Source: Microbulbifer sp. GL-2
GTDB taxonomy: Bacteria; Pseudomonadota; Gammaproteobacteria; Pseudomonadales; Cellvibrionaceae
DNA length: 64,000 bases
Reading direction: 5' to 3'
NCBI RefSeq assembly: GCF_007183175.1
Contig: NZ_AP019807.1
Coordinates: 995,001-1,059,000, forward strand
The number at the start of each line of letters is the position of its first letter. Within the stretch, counting starts at the first letter, position 1. Below the pieces are notes generated by a model. That model did no database searches. It was not told the origin of the DNA and saw nothing but the letters and a program-made list of their open reading frames with translations. Positions 17,187 to 26,601 of the stretch are shown one piece after another. A program made the translations under genes and the position numbers.

Positions 17187-18185
17187 ATGCACCAATACGA
17201 TCTCTACGGCATTGGCGCCGCCCTGCTGGACACGGAAATCGAGGTATCCGACGAGGATCTATCGACCCTCGGTGTTGAAAAGGGAGTTATGACCCTGGTG
17301 GACGATACCCGGCAGCAGCAACTGGTAGATGATCTACAGGACCACCTGATAACTGCCAGGCGCGCCTGTGGCGGATCAGGTGCCAATACCGTGATCGCCT
17401 CCAGCTATTTCGGCCTGAAGGCCTTCTATTCCTGTAAAGTCGCCGCAGATGAAAATGGCGACTTCTATCGCAGCAATCTCGGTGCGGCCGGAGTCGACTA
17501 CCCTGCCAGCCTGCAGGAAGCCGATGGCGGCACCACCGGCAAGTGCCTGGTACTGATCACACCTGATGCAGAACGCAGTATGAATACCTACCTGGGTATC
17601 AGCGAAAAGCTGTCCGTGGCAGAGCTGGACCAGGAGGCACTGGCATCTTCCCGCTGGGCCTACATCGAGGGCTACCTGGTCTCTTCTGATACCGGCCGCC
17701 AAGCGGCGATTACCCTGCGTGAACAGGCGCAGCAAGCCGGCGTAAAAACCGCCCTGAGCCTGTCCGACCCGGCCATGGTACAGTTCTTTGGCGAAGGCCT
17801 GAGAGAGATGATTGGCGGCGGTGTGGATATGCTGTTCTGCAACCGCGATGAAGCGCTTGGCTTTACAGGAACCGACTCTCTGGACTCCGCCGCTGAGGCC
17901 TTGCGCGACTACTGCCTCAGTTTTGCCATCACTCTTGGCGCCGATGGCGCATTGCTATGGGATGGCACCCAGCTCCAGCGCGTGACCAGCCCAGAGGTAC
18001 ACGCTATCGACACCAACGGCGCCGGAGATATGTTTGCAGGCGCCTTCCTTTACGGAATCAATCGCGAAATGGGCTTTACCGAAGCGGGGGAACTTGCCTG
18101 CCGTGCCGCCGCTCAGGTCGTCAGCCAGTATGGCCCTCGCTTACAGGCAGAACAGCATTCCGAACTGCTCGCAACCGTTATTTAA
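17187..18185 (+). CDS. PfkB family carbohydrate/nucleoside kinase (adenosine kinase-like)
   Basis: Ribokinase-fold kinase, 332 residues. The N-terminal PfkB signature region is GGSGANTVIA near residues 62-71. The C-terminal signature DTNGAGDMFAGAFLYG near 274-289 holds the catalytic aspartate and the anion hole. The opening YDLYGIGAALLDTEIEV and the MNTYLG segment resemble bacterial proteins annotated as adenosine kinase, but the substrate cannot be read from sequence. It stands alone, with its own promoter, converging on the GGDEF-EAL gene. Confidence 0.88.
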   Translation: MHQYDLYGIGAALLDTEIEVSDEDLSTLGVEKGVMTLVDDTRQQQLVDDLQDHLITARRACGGSGANTVIASSYFGLKAFYSCKVAADENGDFYRSNLGAAGVDYPASLQEADGGTTGKCLVLITPDAERSMNTYLGISEKLSVAELDQEALASSRWAYIEGYLVSSDTGRQAAITLREQAQQAGVKTALSLSDPAMVQFFGEGLREMIGGGVDMLFCNRDEALGFTGTDSLDSAAEALRDYCLSFAITLGADGALLWDGTQLQRVTSPEVHAIDTNGAGDMFAGAFLYGINREMGFTEAGELACRAAAQVVSQYGPRLQAEQHSELLATVI

Positions 18186-18193
18186 AAGGAAGT

Positions 18194-18221
18194 CTGCAGG
18201 CGATCATGTGGTCGCCTGCAG
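18194..18221. terminator. Hairpin between convergent kinase and GGDEF-EAL genes
   Basis: A perfect 10-bp stem, CTGCAGGCGA with TCGCCTGCAG and an 8-nt loop, fills the 39-bp gap. Position suggests a bidirectional terminator; neither strand has a good T run. Confidence 0.5.
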
Positions 18222-18224
18222 GGC

Positions 18225-19988
18225 CTAAAGACCCTCAAACTCTCCAATCTCAGGCAGCCCTGTAGCAGCGGCAATGCCGAAACCCTGAGCGTAGTCCACT
18301 CCCATCAGGCAGAGCCGCTCCATCAGTTCCGGACTCTCAACATATTCAGCGATGGTGCTGATACCCATGCGCTTGGCCAGGTGATCTATGGTGCTCACCA
18401 TCGCGCTGTCGATTTCATCTTCCAGCATATTGCGCACAAAACTTCCATCAATCTTTAAATAGTCTACCGGTAGCTGACGCAAGTAGGCCAGGGAGGAGAC
18501 ACCGCGGCCAAAATCATCCAGAGCAAAACTACAACCGGCAGCGCGCAGCTTATGAATAAAGATCAGTGCGCGCTCCAGGTTGTTGATAGCACTGGTTTCG
18601 GTAATCTCAAACTGTACCCGTGAAGGGGTTACCCCAGCCTCTGTGAGCTCCTGCAAAACGAAATCGGCAAAAGTCTCATCACCCAAGCTGATACCGGAGA
18701 TATTAATTGCATAGCTGGTACCGGCAATGCCGATATGCTGCTCCTGGGCCATATAATGGAATACCTTACGGATTACCCAACGGTCGACTTCCTCAATCAA
18801 TCCGTAGCGCTCTGCTGCCGGAAGGAATAGACCCGGCGAAATTACCCCACCATCGCGGCCTAGCATGCGCACCAGTATCTCAAAGTGATGCACCTTGCGC
18901 TCCCCCTTGAGGGACACCACCGGTTGTCGATATAGAATCAGGCGATCCTCGCGCAAGGCAGCGTGGATTTCTGCCACCCAGGTGGTTTCACGGCGTTTCT
19001 CCAGCGACTTACGCGAGTCACCGAATAACTTTACCCGGTTACGCCCCTGCTCCCGGGCAGAGCAGCAGGCATCATTGGCTGTAGCAAGTAACTGACTGGC
19101 ATTGGGGGTAAAACGATCCACACCAACCACACCGATCGAAACTGCAACGCGGTTGTCATTACCCAGCCAATGGAATCTGAATTCCTGCACAGATTCCCGC
19201 AGACGTGCCACTACGCGCCCACCCTCTTCCAGAGTGCAATCCCGCAGCAGGATTGCAAACTCATCACTGCCCACTCGAGCAAACAGGTCGACACTGGATA
19301 AACCCCGCTGCAGCAGGGCTACCAGCTGAACGAGTAATTGGTCACCAGCGACAAAACCGAGAGTGTCGTTAATTACCTTAAACTGGTAAACATCCAGGTA
19401 CAGCAGCACATGATACTGGCGTTTATCGACACACTGGGACAGGAGCTTTTGCAGCTCGCTTTCAAAGTACTGGCGGTTTGGCAGGCGAGTAAGGGCATCG
19501 TGGCTGGTCTGCCAGCTGAGGCGTGTGGAGATCCGCCGGGCGGCGGAGGTATCCCTCAACACCAGGACATAATGTGTTAATACGCCGGCACCCCATAGTG
19601 CCATCACTTGCACAGTGACCTCTAGAGGCTGTCGGGCATCACCAAGCCTATGGATACAGGCGTTGATCTCCCTTGTTCTGGGCACTTCCTCGGCGGGAGA
19701 GTCCGGTAATATTGGCGCAAGCGGGACGCCCTTCTCATCACAAAGTGACAACCCCTCATTGACCGGCTGACCCGGCAGCAACCCGACCAGATTCCCGGTC
19801 ATTTCACTAACCAGGGGGTTGGCATAAAGGACCAAACCCCTAGGGTCGGTTACTATCACCCCATCGGCAATCTCTCCGAGAGCTGCTTCCGCCGCCTGCA
19901 GGCTAATTTGCTCAGCGGGATTGAGGCGCGCCTCCAGCTGGCCCAGAGGCCCCAGGTATTCAGCTGACTTGGGGTCAATCAGAGTCAC
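18225..19988 (-). CDS. PAS-GGDEF-EAL cyclic-di-GMP signalling protein
   Basis: Cytoplasmic protein without membrane helices. A PAS domain (about residues 25-130, ALGEIADGVIVTDPRGLVLYAN) is followed by GGDEF (about 155-315) and EAL (about 330-580). The GGDEF motif is degenerate, reading RVGSDEF. The EAL signature is EILVR, yet the other phosphodiesterase residues look intact: NISG, FEITET, LDDFG, LKIDGSFVR, AEYVES and the Q of AQGFG. It is probably a c-di-GMP phosphodiesterase whose GGDEF is regulatory or weakly active. I choose GTG 19988, which has AGGAAG exactly 7 nt upstream; a TTG at 20030 has no RBS. Confidence 0.9.
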   Translation of the reverse strand: MTLIDPKSAEYLGPLGQLEARLNPAEQISLQAAEAALGEIADGVIVTDPRGLVLYANPLVSEMTGNLVGLLPGQPVNEGLSLCDEKGVPLAPILPDSPAEEVPRTREINACIHRLGDARQPLEVTVQVMALWGAGVLTHYVLVLRDTSAARRISTRLSWQTSHDALTRLPNRQYFESELQKLLSQCVDKRQYHVLLYLDVYQFKVINDTLGFVAGDQLLVQLVALLQRGLSSVDLFARVGSDEFAILLRDCTLEEGGRVVARLRESVQEFRFHWLGNDNRVAVSIGVVGVDRFTPNASQLLATANDACCSAREQGRNRVKLFGDSRKSLEKRRETTWVAEIHAALREDRLILYRQPVVSLKGERKVHHFEILVRMLGRDGGVISPGLFLPAAERYGLIEEVDRWVIRKVFHYMAQEQHIGIAGTSYAINISGISLGDETFADFVLQELTEAGVTPSRVQFEITETSAINNLERALIFIHKLRAAGCSFALDDFGRGVSSLAYLRQLPVDYLKIDGSFVRNMLEDEIDSAMVSTIDHLAKRMGISTIAEYVESPELMERLCLMGVDYAQGFGIAAATGLPEIGEFEGL

Positions 19989-20169
19989 GGCCACACTTCC
20001 TGTGCCGACAAAGCAGCTTGGTACTGGCAACCGCCAACACAGTTGCCACAGAGTTCCCCACCCTGTAAATCAGGCAGATTTATCGACATAATCGTCCAAG
20101 ATCGCCGACTTTATTCAATTATTTAGCCTCCCAGCCATACCGCTGTCACAGGGCGCCTAAATTGCACAC

Positions 20170-20739
20170 TCACAAGCGGGTACGCAAGAAATTTTTCAGT
20201 TTCTCATCCTCAAATACCTTCTGCAGAGTGGCACTCAATAGTCCGTTTACCCGAGTTTGCACTTCCTCGCGACTGGGCTTGACCAAGTTGCGATCCTGGC
20301 CAGATGTACTGTAAGTCGCAAAATAAGAAGCCGACCCGGCGGTAACTTCCAGGTGGATTTCTGCGGAGGTATCAATGGTTGTGGTATACACCGTATTGGG
20401 GCTGTTGTAAGTGAGTTTCACCAACTTCGCCACGACCTGCACCTCAGGCGCCGTATCTGTGATACGAAAAGACCAGTTGGCAAACCCCTGGCGCAGACCG
20501 GTGGCAATCGCCTCTCCCGCATCATTGGCGATATTTACCTGTGAAGTCTCAGCATAAACCCCACCCAGTGAGCCCAGACCGCCCCCGGGTAATTCATTGA
20601 CCCCTTGCACATTTAAGCTATGACCCGACCCTATGGAGTCTGCAGCAACCTGGACCTGCGGATACAGTTGGATTTGCAGTGGGCTGTGGGCACAGCCCGC
20701 CAGGGCGAGTGCTCCCACAAATAACAGTAACCTCTTCAT
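20170..20739 (-). CDS. YajG family lipoprotein
   Basis: Predicted outer-membrane lipoprotein of unknown function, 189 residues. A short signal peptide ends in the lipobox LAGC (Cys16). The body contains the YajG pattern of beta segments (QVQVAADSIG near the start, ANDAGEAIATGLRQGF mid-protein) and a basic C-terminus. The ATG follows GGGAGGG. The gene is 41 bp downstream of the copper-chaperone gene on the same strand, so it may share that transcript. Confidence 0.85.
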   Translation of the reverse strand: MKRLLLFVGALALAGCAHSPLQIQLYPQVQVAADSIGSGHSLNVQGVNELPGGGLGSLGGVYAETSQVNIANDAGEAIATGLRQGFANWSFRITDTAPEVQVVAKLVKLTYNSPNTVYTTTIDTSAEIHLEVTAGSASYFATYSTSGQDRNLVKPSREEVQTRVNGLLSATLQKVFEDEKLKNFLRTRL

Positions 20740-20779
20740 TATTCCCTCCCCTTACTTCAATAAAAATAAATACCCCGGC

Positions 20780-21253
20780 TCAACCGTGGTGATGGTGATG
20801 CTCTTTTTCTGCTGTACCCTGCCCCACTACCGGTACCTGGACCTCCAGGCTGGAGCCATCGTTAAAGACCAGCCGCAATGGCAACAATTCCCCTGCACGC
20901 AGGCGTAATCCGTGAATCATCAGGTGTATACCACCCGGTGCCATCTGTAATTGCTGGCCGGCAGCAATCGCCACTTGTTTCAGTGGGCGCATTCGACTGA
21001 CACCCTCACTGCGCTCGGTAGTATGCAGGTCGGCCCCCCCATCCTGACTTCCCGACAGCTCCACAGCCTCCAGCAGTAAGTCCTTCGCCCCAGTATTGTG
21101 AAGGGATAAGTAAGCCGCACTCATCGGCGCTCCCGGGGGCGTCTCGCGGGCATATCCGTCTACCCGAAGGTCCGGGTTGACAGCATGGGCTTTGGCGACG
21201 AATAACAGAGCACTGACTAAAAGTATCCACTCGGACAGAGCTGGTTTTTTCAT
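20780..21253 (-). CDS. Periplasmic copper chaperone PCu(A)C
   Basis: Secreted copper chaperone, thought to supply Cu(I) to cytochrome oxidase or to other periplasmic acceptors. A signal peptide (about residues 1-25) is followed by the cupredoxin-like domain. The H-x10-M-x21-HxM copper motif is exact: His in LHTTERSEGVSRM, the Met ending that stretch, then HLM. The last residues form a five-histidine run, an extra probable metal site. Its ATG overlaps the TGA of the upstream lipoprotein gene by 4 nt, so the two are translationally coupled. Confidence 0.9.
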   Translation of the reverse strand: MKKPALSEWILLVSALLFVAKAHAVNPDLRVDGYARETPPGAPMSAAYLSLHNTGAKDLLLEAVELSGSQDGGADLHTTERSEGVSRMRPLKQVAIAAGQQLQMAPGGIHLMIHGLRLRAGELLPLRLVFNDGSSLEVQVPVVGQGTAEKEHHHHHG

Positions 21254-21975
21254 TGGACCCCTCCATTGGGTTTGACAAGAAGTAATCGCGCTGGACTGCC
21301 AACCTTGATATCGCCCCGCACCCGGTAACCGGGTACGGCCTCACGCAACTGCTGGTAAACCCAGCGACCCTGAGCATCATCCCTGGCGATAATAATGACG
21401 CGCAATTGCTCACTGCGGATTCGCTGGGCAACCTGCCGCAACTGATTAGAAAGACGTTCCGACCGGGCATTCAACTCTGATGCTGGCAACCCAATGCTCT
21501 CTCCCTCCGGCAGGTCGAGACGGGCACGACCCCGCTCTCGCAACAGCTGCCCACGCACTTCGTCTACCAAGGCATTGCCTGGCGCTAACATCTCAGCTCG
21601 CTTGAGCAGGGTTTGCACCTCTCCGAAAGCGCGTCGGCGCAGTGCCTCGCGAGCCTGTTCCACATAAGTAACCACGATGGTCTGGATCCCCGTTTGCGCA
21701 CGGCGATTATCGGGGTCCAGCTGTTGTACTCTCAGGTAGTAGTCATAAGCACTAGCGCCAGCCGGCTGGGTCAGGTATCCCTTGTTCAGGGCCTGCTCAG
21801 CTCGCTTGAGAAAGAAAGTCACATTGCCCCGCCGAATCTCCTCCTGTGAGGGCCCGGTTTTCTTCGGCGGCGGACTAGCGGGGGCTGGAGCCGGTTGATT
21901 GGATGTACAGGCCCCCAGCACAACAACCATGAACAGGCAGACTCCAAGGCTGTGAAGGCGTTCAAATGACGGCAA
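21250..21975 (-). CDS. Lipoprotein with TPR-like helical repeats
   Basis: Unrecognised lipoprotein of 241 residues. The signal peptide ends in the lipobox LGAC (about residue 23), followed by a proline/alanine linker. Helical repeats of TPR type lie at about 60-140 (RAEQALNKGY, YLRVQQLDPDNRRAQTGI, LLKRAEMLAPGNALV). A C-terminal alpha/beta domain looks OmpA-like or YrbC-like but without clear motifs. I choose TTG 21975, with GGGGGA 5 nt upstream, rather than TTG 22032. It is coupled by an ATGA overlap to the PCu(A)C gene, which suggests a shared envelope function. Confidence 0.75.
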   Translation of the reverse strand: MPSFERLHSLGVCLFMVVVLGACTSNQPAPAPASPPPKKTGPSQEEIRRGNVTFFLKRAEQALNKGYLTQPAGASAYDYYLRVQQLDPDNRRAQTGIQTIVVTYVEQAREALRRRAFGEVQTLLKRAEMLAPGNALVDEVRGQLLRERGRARLDLPEGESIGLPASELNARSERLSNQLRQVAQRIRSEQLRVIIIARDDAQGRWVYQQLREAVPGYRVRGDIKVGSPARLLLVKPNGGVQ

Positions 21976-22095
21976 AGCAATCCCCCGTTGTTGTTTTTTT
22001 GTACCACTGGCATCGCTATACTGCTGGCGCAACTGAACCCACGTCCGGTGCAGCAGTCAGAACTATGCGCCCGACTATAATGAATTTTTTCATCT

Positions 22096-23925
22096 ATGGC
22101 TGTGATGACCAGAAGTTTCAGAAATAATTTCCTCGCCCTACTGGCAACCCTGTTGTTTGTGTCCAGTGCCAGCTCCCTGGCCCAGGGCCCCGACAATCCT
22201 TTTGCATCTCTCAATAGCACCCAGGACAACGCTTTCCTGCCAGTGGACGAGGCCTACCGACAAGACCTGCTCCTCAGCGGTAGCCAGCTCAGTGCCATAT
22301 TTGAAATTGCCCCGGAATATTACCTCTACCGTGACAAGCTTGCCCTCTATCGTATCGATAACGGGCAAAAAACCGAATTGTCCCTGAATCTGCCGACTGG
22401 CGAGGTGATCTGGGATGACTATTTCGAGAAGGAGACCGAGGTCTATCGCGGCCAGCTGGAATTCCCTATCGCCCTCAATAACCCAAATACCACAACACAA
22501 TTGGAGCTGCACTATCAAGGCTGTGCCGATGCGGGGCTCTGCTATCCACCGCAAACTCGCCATTACACGGTGGACACCTCCAGCGGCAGTATCCATGCGG
22601 TAGAAGGCGGCTTCTCCAAAGCCAGCAATTCTACGACTAATGGCCTCTCGTCCCAGGCGGGTAAAAGTAACCGCAGCAGTATTACTCTGCCTTTTGCCCT
22701 GCTATTCGCTTTCGCTGGCGGCCTACTGTTGAACCTGATGCCCTGTGTATTTCCAGTGCTCTCCATCAAACTGCTGGCAGTGAGCCAGGCGGCACAGAAT
22801 GCCAACCAGCGGCTCCATCACGGCTGGGCCTACACTGCCGGGGTGATCCTGAGCTTTGTCGCTATCGCCGCGATCATGCTGGCGTTGCGTGCCGGCGGTG
22901 AGGCGATCGGCTGGGGCTTCCAATTGCAATCCCCATGGCTGGTGGCTGCTCTTGCATACCTGTTTTTCATCATGGGACTAAGTCTTTCCGGGGTTACAGA
23001 ATTTGGCTCCAGCCTGATGGGGGTCGGCAGCAACCTGAATAACAGCCAGGGCCTGCGCGGCTCACTCACCTCCGGAGTATTGGCCTCTTTGGTGGCGAGC
23101 CCCTGTACTGCGCCGCTCATGGGTTCAGCGCTGGGATTTGCAGTAACCCAACCAGCGGTGGTGGCACTCAGCATTTTTGCGGCTCTCGGCGCCGGCATGG
23201 CGGCCCCCTTCCTTTTACTGACCTATATTCCCGCCCTGGTGGAGAAGTTACCACGGCCAGGCCCCTGGATGGATCGCCTCAAGCAGTTGCTGGCCTTTCC
23301 CATGTATCTAACTGCCGTCTGGCTACTATGGGTACTGGGGCGCCAGACTGGCGGTGACGGCGTCACCTTGGTGCTCACTGGCGCTGTCGCTATCGCCTTT
23401 GCATTATGGCTATGGCCACGCCCACAGTGGCGCTGGTTGCATGGTACTGTGGCGATTGCCGCATTGACCTTTGCTGTAATACTTCTGCCACGCCTCAGTA
23501 CAGCACCCCAGACTCAGCAGCAGACCAGTGACTACTGGCAGCCCTATTCGGCAGAGAAGCTGGAAGCCGCACGCGGCGAGGGTCGCGCTGTACTTGCGAA
23601 TATGACCGCAGCCTGGTGTATCACCTGTCTGGCCAACGAAAAAGTAGTGCTGTCGAGCGATGCGGTAAGTAGTGCTATCGAAAAACTCGGGGTTGTAGCC
23701 CTGAAGGGTGACTGGACCAATCAGGATCCACATATCAGCGCCCTGTTGGCAAAGTACGGGCGCACCAGTGTGCCACTCTACCTGCTTTACCCCGCCAGTG
23801 GCGGCGAAGCCAAAATCCTGCCCCAGATCCTTTCTCGAGAAGAATTACTGATGGAACTGGAAGCCGCTGCCGAGGGCGGACTCAGCAATTCTTCAGTCCC
23901 GCAGAGGAAACTTCCGCCTTTGTAG
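22096..23925 (+). CDS. dsbD: Thiol:disulfide interchange protein DsbD
   Basis: Carries electrons from cytoplasmic thioredoxin to the periplasm for disulfide isomerisation and cytochrome c maturation. A signal peptide (about 1-30) precedes the alpha domain with the cysteine pair in YQGCADAGLCYPP. The eight-helix beta domain contains LMPCVFPVLSIKLL and SPCTAPLMGSALG. The C-terminal thioredoxin-like gamma domain has AAWCITCLANE. All six catalytic cysteines are therefore present. It is 609 residues long. Divergent from the lipoprotein/copper-chaperone pair. In Pseudomonas dsbD also precedes aroQ-accBC. Confidence 0.96.
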   Translation: MAVMTRSFRNNFLALLATLLFVSSASSLAQGPDNPFASLNSTQDNAFLPVDEAYRQDLLLSGSQLSAIFEIAPEYYLYRDKLALYRIDNGQKTELSLNLPTGEVIWDDYFEKETEVYRGQLEFPIALNNPNTTTQLELHYQGCADAGLCYPPQTRHYTVDTSSGSIHAVEGGFSKASNSTTNGLSSQAGKSNRSSITLPFALLFAFAGGLLLNLMPCVFPVLSIKLLAVSQAAQNANQRLHHGWAYTAGVILSFVAIAAIMLALRAGGEAIGWGFQLQSPWLVAALAYLFFIMGLSLSGVTEFGSSLMGVGSNLNNSQGLRGSLTSGVLASLVASPCTAPLMGSALGFAVTQPAVVALSIFAALGAGMAAPFLLLTYIPALVEKLPRPGPWMDRLKQLLAFPMYLTAVWLLWVLGRQTGGDGVTLVLTGAVAIAFALWLWPRPQWRWLHGTVAIAALTFAVILLPRLSTAPQTQQQTSDYWQPYSAEKLEAARGEGRAVLANMTAAWCITCLANEKVVLSSDAVSSAIEKLGVVALKGDWTNQDPHISALLAKYGRTSVPLYLLYPASGGEAKILPQILSREELLMELEAAAEGGLSNSSVPQRKLPPL

Positions 23926-24162
23926 CCATTCGCTGGGGTAAAAAGGCCACGACATGGATATTTTGCGCTAATTTTTAGCCAAATATCGCCGAAATGCCGC
24001 TAACTTCGATAAACTGCCAGGCAGGCATGGACAGGGAGTCACTTTTGCGGCACACTCGCCAAAAGCACTCGGGCAAACAGGCCAATATTCGATTTTGCCC
24101 GCAAGATAGCCAACTTTAGACTACATTTCGTGGTTTTTCGGCAACATTTCTCAAGGCAGATT

Positions 24163-24618
24163 ATGGCTAAACTTCTACTCCTGCACGGCCCCAACCTCAA
24201 CCTGCTTGGCACGCGTGAGCCTCACATCTATGGCTCCACCACGCTTGCGGAAGTTAATGAAGCGGCGGGGCGCCAGTGCGACGCCGCCGGGCATGAGCTG
24301 GAAACCTTGCAGAGTAACAGCGAGTCAGCCCTGATTGAGCGTATCCACCTGGCGGCCAACAGCGCCGTGGATTTTATTGTGATCAACCCTGCGGCATTTA
24401 CCCATACCAGCGTAGCCTTACGAGATGCCCTGGCCGCCGTTGCCATTCCGTTTATCGAACTGCACCTGTCCAACCCCCACGCGAGGGAGAAATTCAGGCA
24501 CCACTCCTATTTATCCGACTTAGCCAGCGGTGTGGTGTGTGGCTTCGGTCCACACAGCTACACACTGGCACTACAGGCAGCCATACACCAACTGGATATA
24601 GCGCCTCGAAACCAATGA
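24163..24618 (+). CDS. aroQ: 3-dehydroquinate dehydratase, type II
   Basis: Third step of the shikimate pathway. The 151-residue protein starts LLLLHGPNLNLLGTREPHIYG, the type II signature with the active-site Tyr. NPAAFTHTSVALRDAL and ELHLSNPHAREKFRHHSYL carry the catalytic histidine and arginine. ATG 24163 follows AAGG; an extension to 24130 would add an unrelated peptide. It is 23 bp upstream of accB in the classic aroQ-accB-accC order. The 237-bp gap before it (23926-24162) shows no clear feature. Confidence 0.95.
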   Translation: MAKLLLLHGPNLNLLGTREPHIYGSTTLAEVNEAAGRQCDAAGHELETLQSNSESALIERIHLAANSAVDFIVINPAAFTHTSVALRDALAAVAIPFIELHLSNPHAREKFRHHSYLSDLASGVVCGFGPHSYTLALQAAIHQLDIAPRNQ

Positions 24619-24641
24619 ATCAACCTGCGAGTGAATGAACT

Positions 24642-25112
24642 ATGGATATCCGCAAAATTAAAAAACTAATTGAACTGCTCGAGGAATCGGATATCGGCGA
24701 GCTGGAGATCAAGGAGGGCGAAGAGTCTGTGCGCATCAGCCGCGGTGTGAGCAACGCTAGCCAGCCAGTCATGCCAATGTACGGCGCCCCCGCCGCTCCG
24801 GCTCCTGTTCCAGTGGCAGCCCCCACTCAGAGCGCGGCCCCGGCTCCCACGGAAAAGGAATCCAAACCTGCTTTTAGCGGTCATGCGGTGAAATCACCGA
24901 TGGTGGGCACCTATTACGCAGCCCCCAGCCCCGGTGCCGAGCCTTTCGTCAAGGTCGGTCAACAGGTTAAAGCTGGCGACGTGGTGTGCATCGTTGAGGC
25001 GATGAAGATGATGAACCAGATTGAGGCCGACAAGTCCGGCACTATCGAGTCCATTCTGCTGGAAGACGGGCAACCGGTAGAGTTCGATCAACCGCTCGTG
25101 ACCATCGTCTGA
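24642..25112 (+). CDS. accB: Biotin carboxyl carrier protein of acetyl-CoA carboxylase
   Basis: Carries biotin between biotin carboxylase and carboxyltransferase in fatty-acid synthesis. The N-terminal helix (MDIRKIKKLIELLEES) leads to a Pro/Ala-rich linker (about residues 45-80). The biotinyl domain contains the lysine in VEAMKMMNQIEAD, with the protruding-thumb sequence just before it. It is 156 residues long. Co-transcribed with accC, 15 bp downstream. Confidence 0.97.
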   Translation: MDIRKIKKLIELLEESDIGELEIKEGEESVRISRGVSNASQPVMPMYGAPAAPAPVPVAAPTQSAAPAPTEKESKPAFSGHAVKSPMVGTYYAAPSPGAEPFVKVGQQVKAGDVVCIVEAMKMMNQIEADKSGTIESILLEDGQPVEFDQPLVTIV

Positions 25113-25127
25113 TTGGGGTAAGTCACA

Positions 25128-26468
25128 ATGTTCGACAAAATCCTGATCGCCAACCGCGGCGAAATCGCCTTGCGGATTTTGCGCGCCTGTAAAGAGATGG
25201 GTATCGCCACTGTGGCGGTACACTCCTTGGTGGATCGCAATTTGAAGCATGTTCGCCTGGCCGACGAATCCGTTTGTATCGGCCCCAACCCCTCTCCGCA
25301 GAGCTACCTGAACATACCCGCTTTGATCTCCGCTATGGAGATTACCGATGCGGTTGCCGTCCACCCCGGCTACGGCTTCCTGGCAGAAAATGCCGACTTC
25401 GCCGAGCAGGTGCAGAAAAGTGGCTTTACCTTTATCGGCCCGGGCCCGGATGTAATCCGCTTGATGGGTGACAAGGTATCCGCCATTGCCGCAATGAAAA
25501 AAGCCGGCGTGCCGACGGTGCCCGGCTCCGATGGCCCGCTGCCGGACAACGGTGAGCGCTGCCTCGAGATTGCGGAAAAGATTGGCTACCCGATCATCAT
25601 CAAGGCCGCAGCCGGAGGTGGCGGTCGCGGCATGAGAGTAGTGGAAAGCGCCGAGAATCTTATCAACGCCATTGCAGTGACCAAATCCGAAGCCCAGGCC
25701 GCTTTTGGTGACGGTACTGTGTATATGGAGAAATTTCTGCAGAATCCACGCCATGTGGAGATCCAGATAATGTCCGATGGCCAGGGCAATGCCATACACT
25801 TGGGCGACCGTGACTGCTCGCTGCAGCGCCGCCACCAGAAAGTATTGGAGGAGGCCCCAGCTCCCGGTATTCCAGATGCGGTGCGCGAGCAGGTATACGA
25901 CTCCTGCGTACAGGCCTGCATTGATATCGGCTATCGCGGCGCCGGTACTTTTGAGTTCCTCTACGAGAACGAGCGCTTCTACTTTATCGAGATGAACACC
26001 CGTATCCAGGTGGAGCACCCGGTAACCGAGATGGTGACTGGTGTCGATTTGATTAAGGAACAGATCCGTGTCTGCGCCGGTGAGAAGCTCTCCCTCAAGC
26101 AGGAAGACATAGTGATCCGCGGCCATGCTTTCGAATGTAGAATCAATGCGGAAGACCCCCAGACTTTCTTCCCCAGCCCCGGCAGGGTGAACAATTTCCA
26201 CATGCCCGGTGGCCTCGGTGTACGTGTGGACTCACACCTTTACTCCGGCTATACGGTACCACCCAACTACGATTCTATGATCGCCAAGGTGATCACTCAC
26301 GCTGAGGATCGCGAAACTGCCCTTGCGCGTATGCGCGTAGCACTGTCTGAACTGGTGGTTGACGGCATCAAGACCAATATCCCCCTGCAGGAGGAGCTGG
26401 TGCGCGATGAGGCGTTCGCCAAAGGCGGGGTAAATATCCACTACCTGGAGAAGAAGCTAGGGCTCTAG
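25128..26468 (+). CDS. accC: Biotin carboxylase subunit of acetyl-CoA carboxylase
   Basis: ATP-grasp enzyme carboxylating biotin on AccB. The N-terminus is DKILIANRGEIALRILRACKE. The glycine-rich ATP loop AAAGGGGRGMRVV lies near residues 162-174, and EMNTRIQVEHPVTEMVTG carries the metal and catalytic residues. Full length at 446 residues. Follows accB directly; prmA starts 133 bp after the stop. Confidence 0.98.
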   Translation: MFDKILIANRGEIALRILRACKEMGIATVAVHSLVDRNLKHVRLADESVCIGPNPSPQSYLNIPALISAMEITDAVAVHPGYGFLAENADFAEQVQKSGFTFIGPGPDVIRLMGDKVSAIAAMKKAGVPTVPGSDGPLPDNGERCLEIAEKIGYPIIIKAAAGGGGRGMRVVESAENLINAIAVTKSEAQAAFGDGTVYMEKFLQNPRHVEIQIMSDGQGNAIHLGDRDCSLQRRHQKVLEEAPAPGIPDAVREQVYDSCVQACIDIGYRGAGTFEFLYENERFYFIEMNTRIQVEHPVTEMVTGVDLIKEQIRVCAGEKLSLKQEDIVIRGHAFECRINAEDPQTFFPSPGRVNNFHMPGGLGVRVDSHLYSGYTVPPNYDSMIAKVITHAEDRETALARMRVALSELVVDGIKTNIPLQEELVRDEAFAKGGVNIHYLEKKLGL

Positions 26469-26601
26469 CCCTCGCCAGCCGGGGCAAAGTTGGAGAGAAT
26501 TGCGTCCGACGACGAGCCCAAACGCCATGGATGGCGATAATTGTCGCAGGGAACGGGTGGGCTACCCACTCACAACAGCAGTTACTCACTACGGAATCCC
26601 T

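Noticed and set aside
24894..26201. Long open frame (435 codons) antisense to accB/accC
   Set aside because: It mirrors the strong accC coding sequence, has no family motif, and such shadows are expected opposite GC-rich genes.
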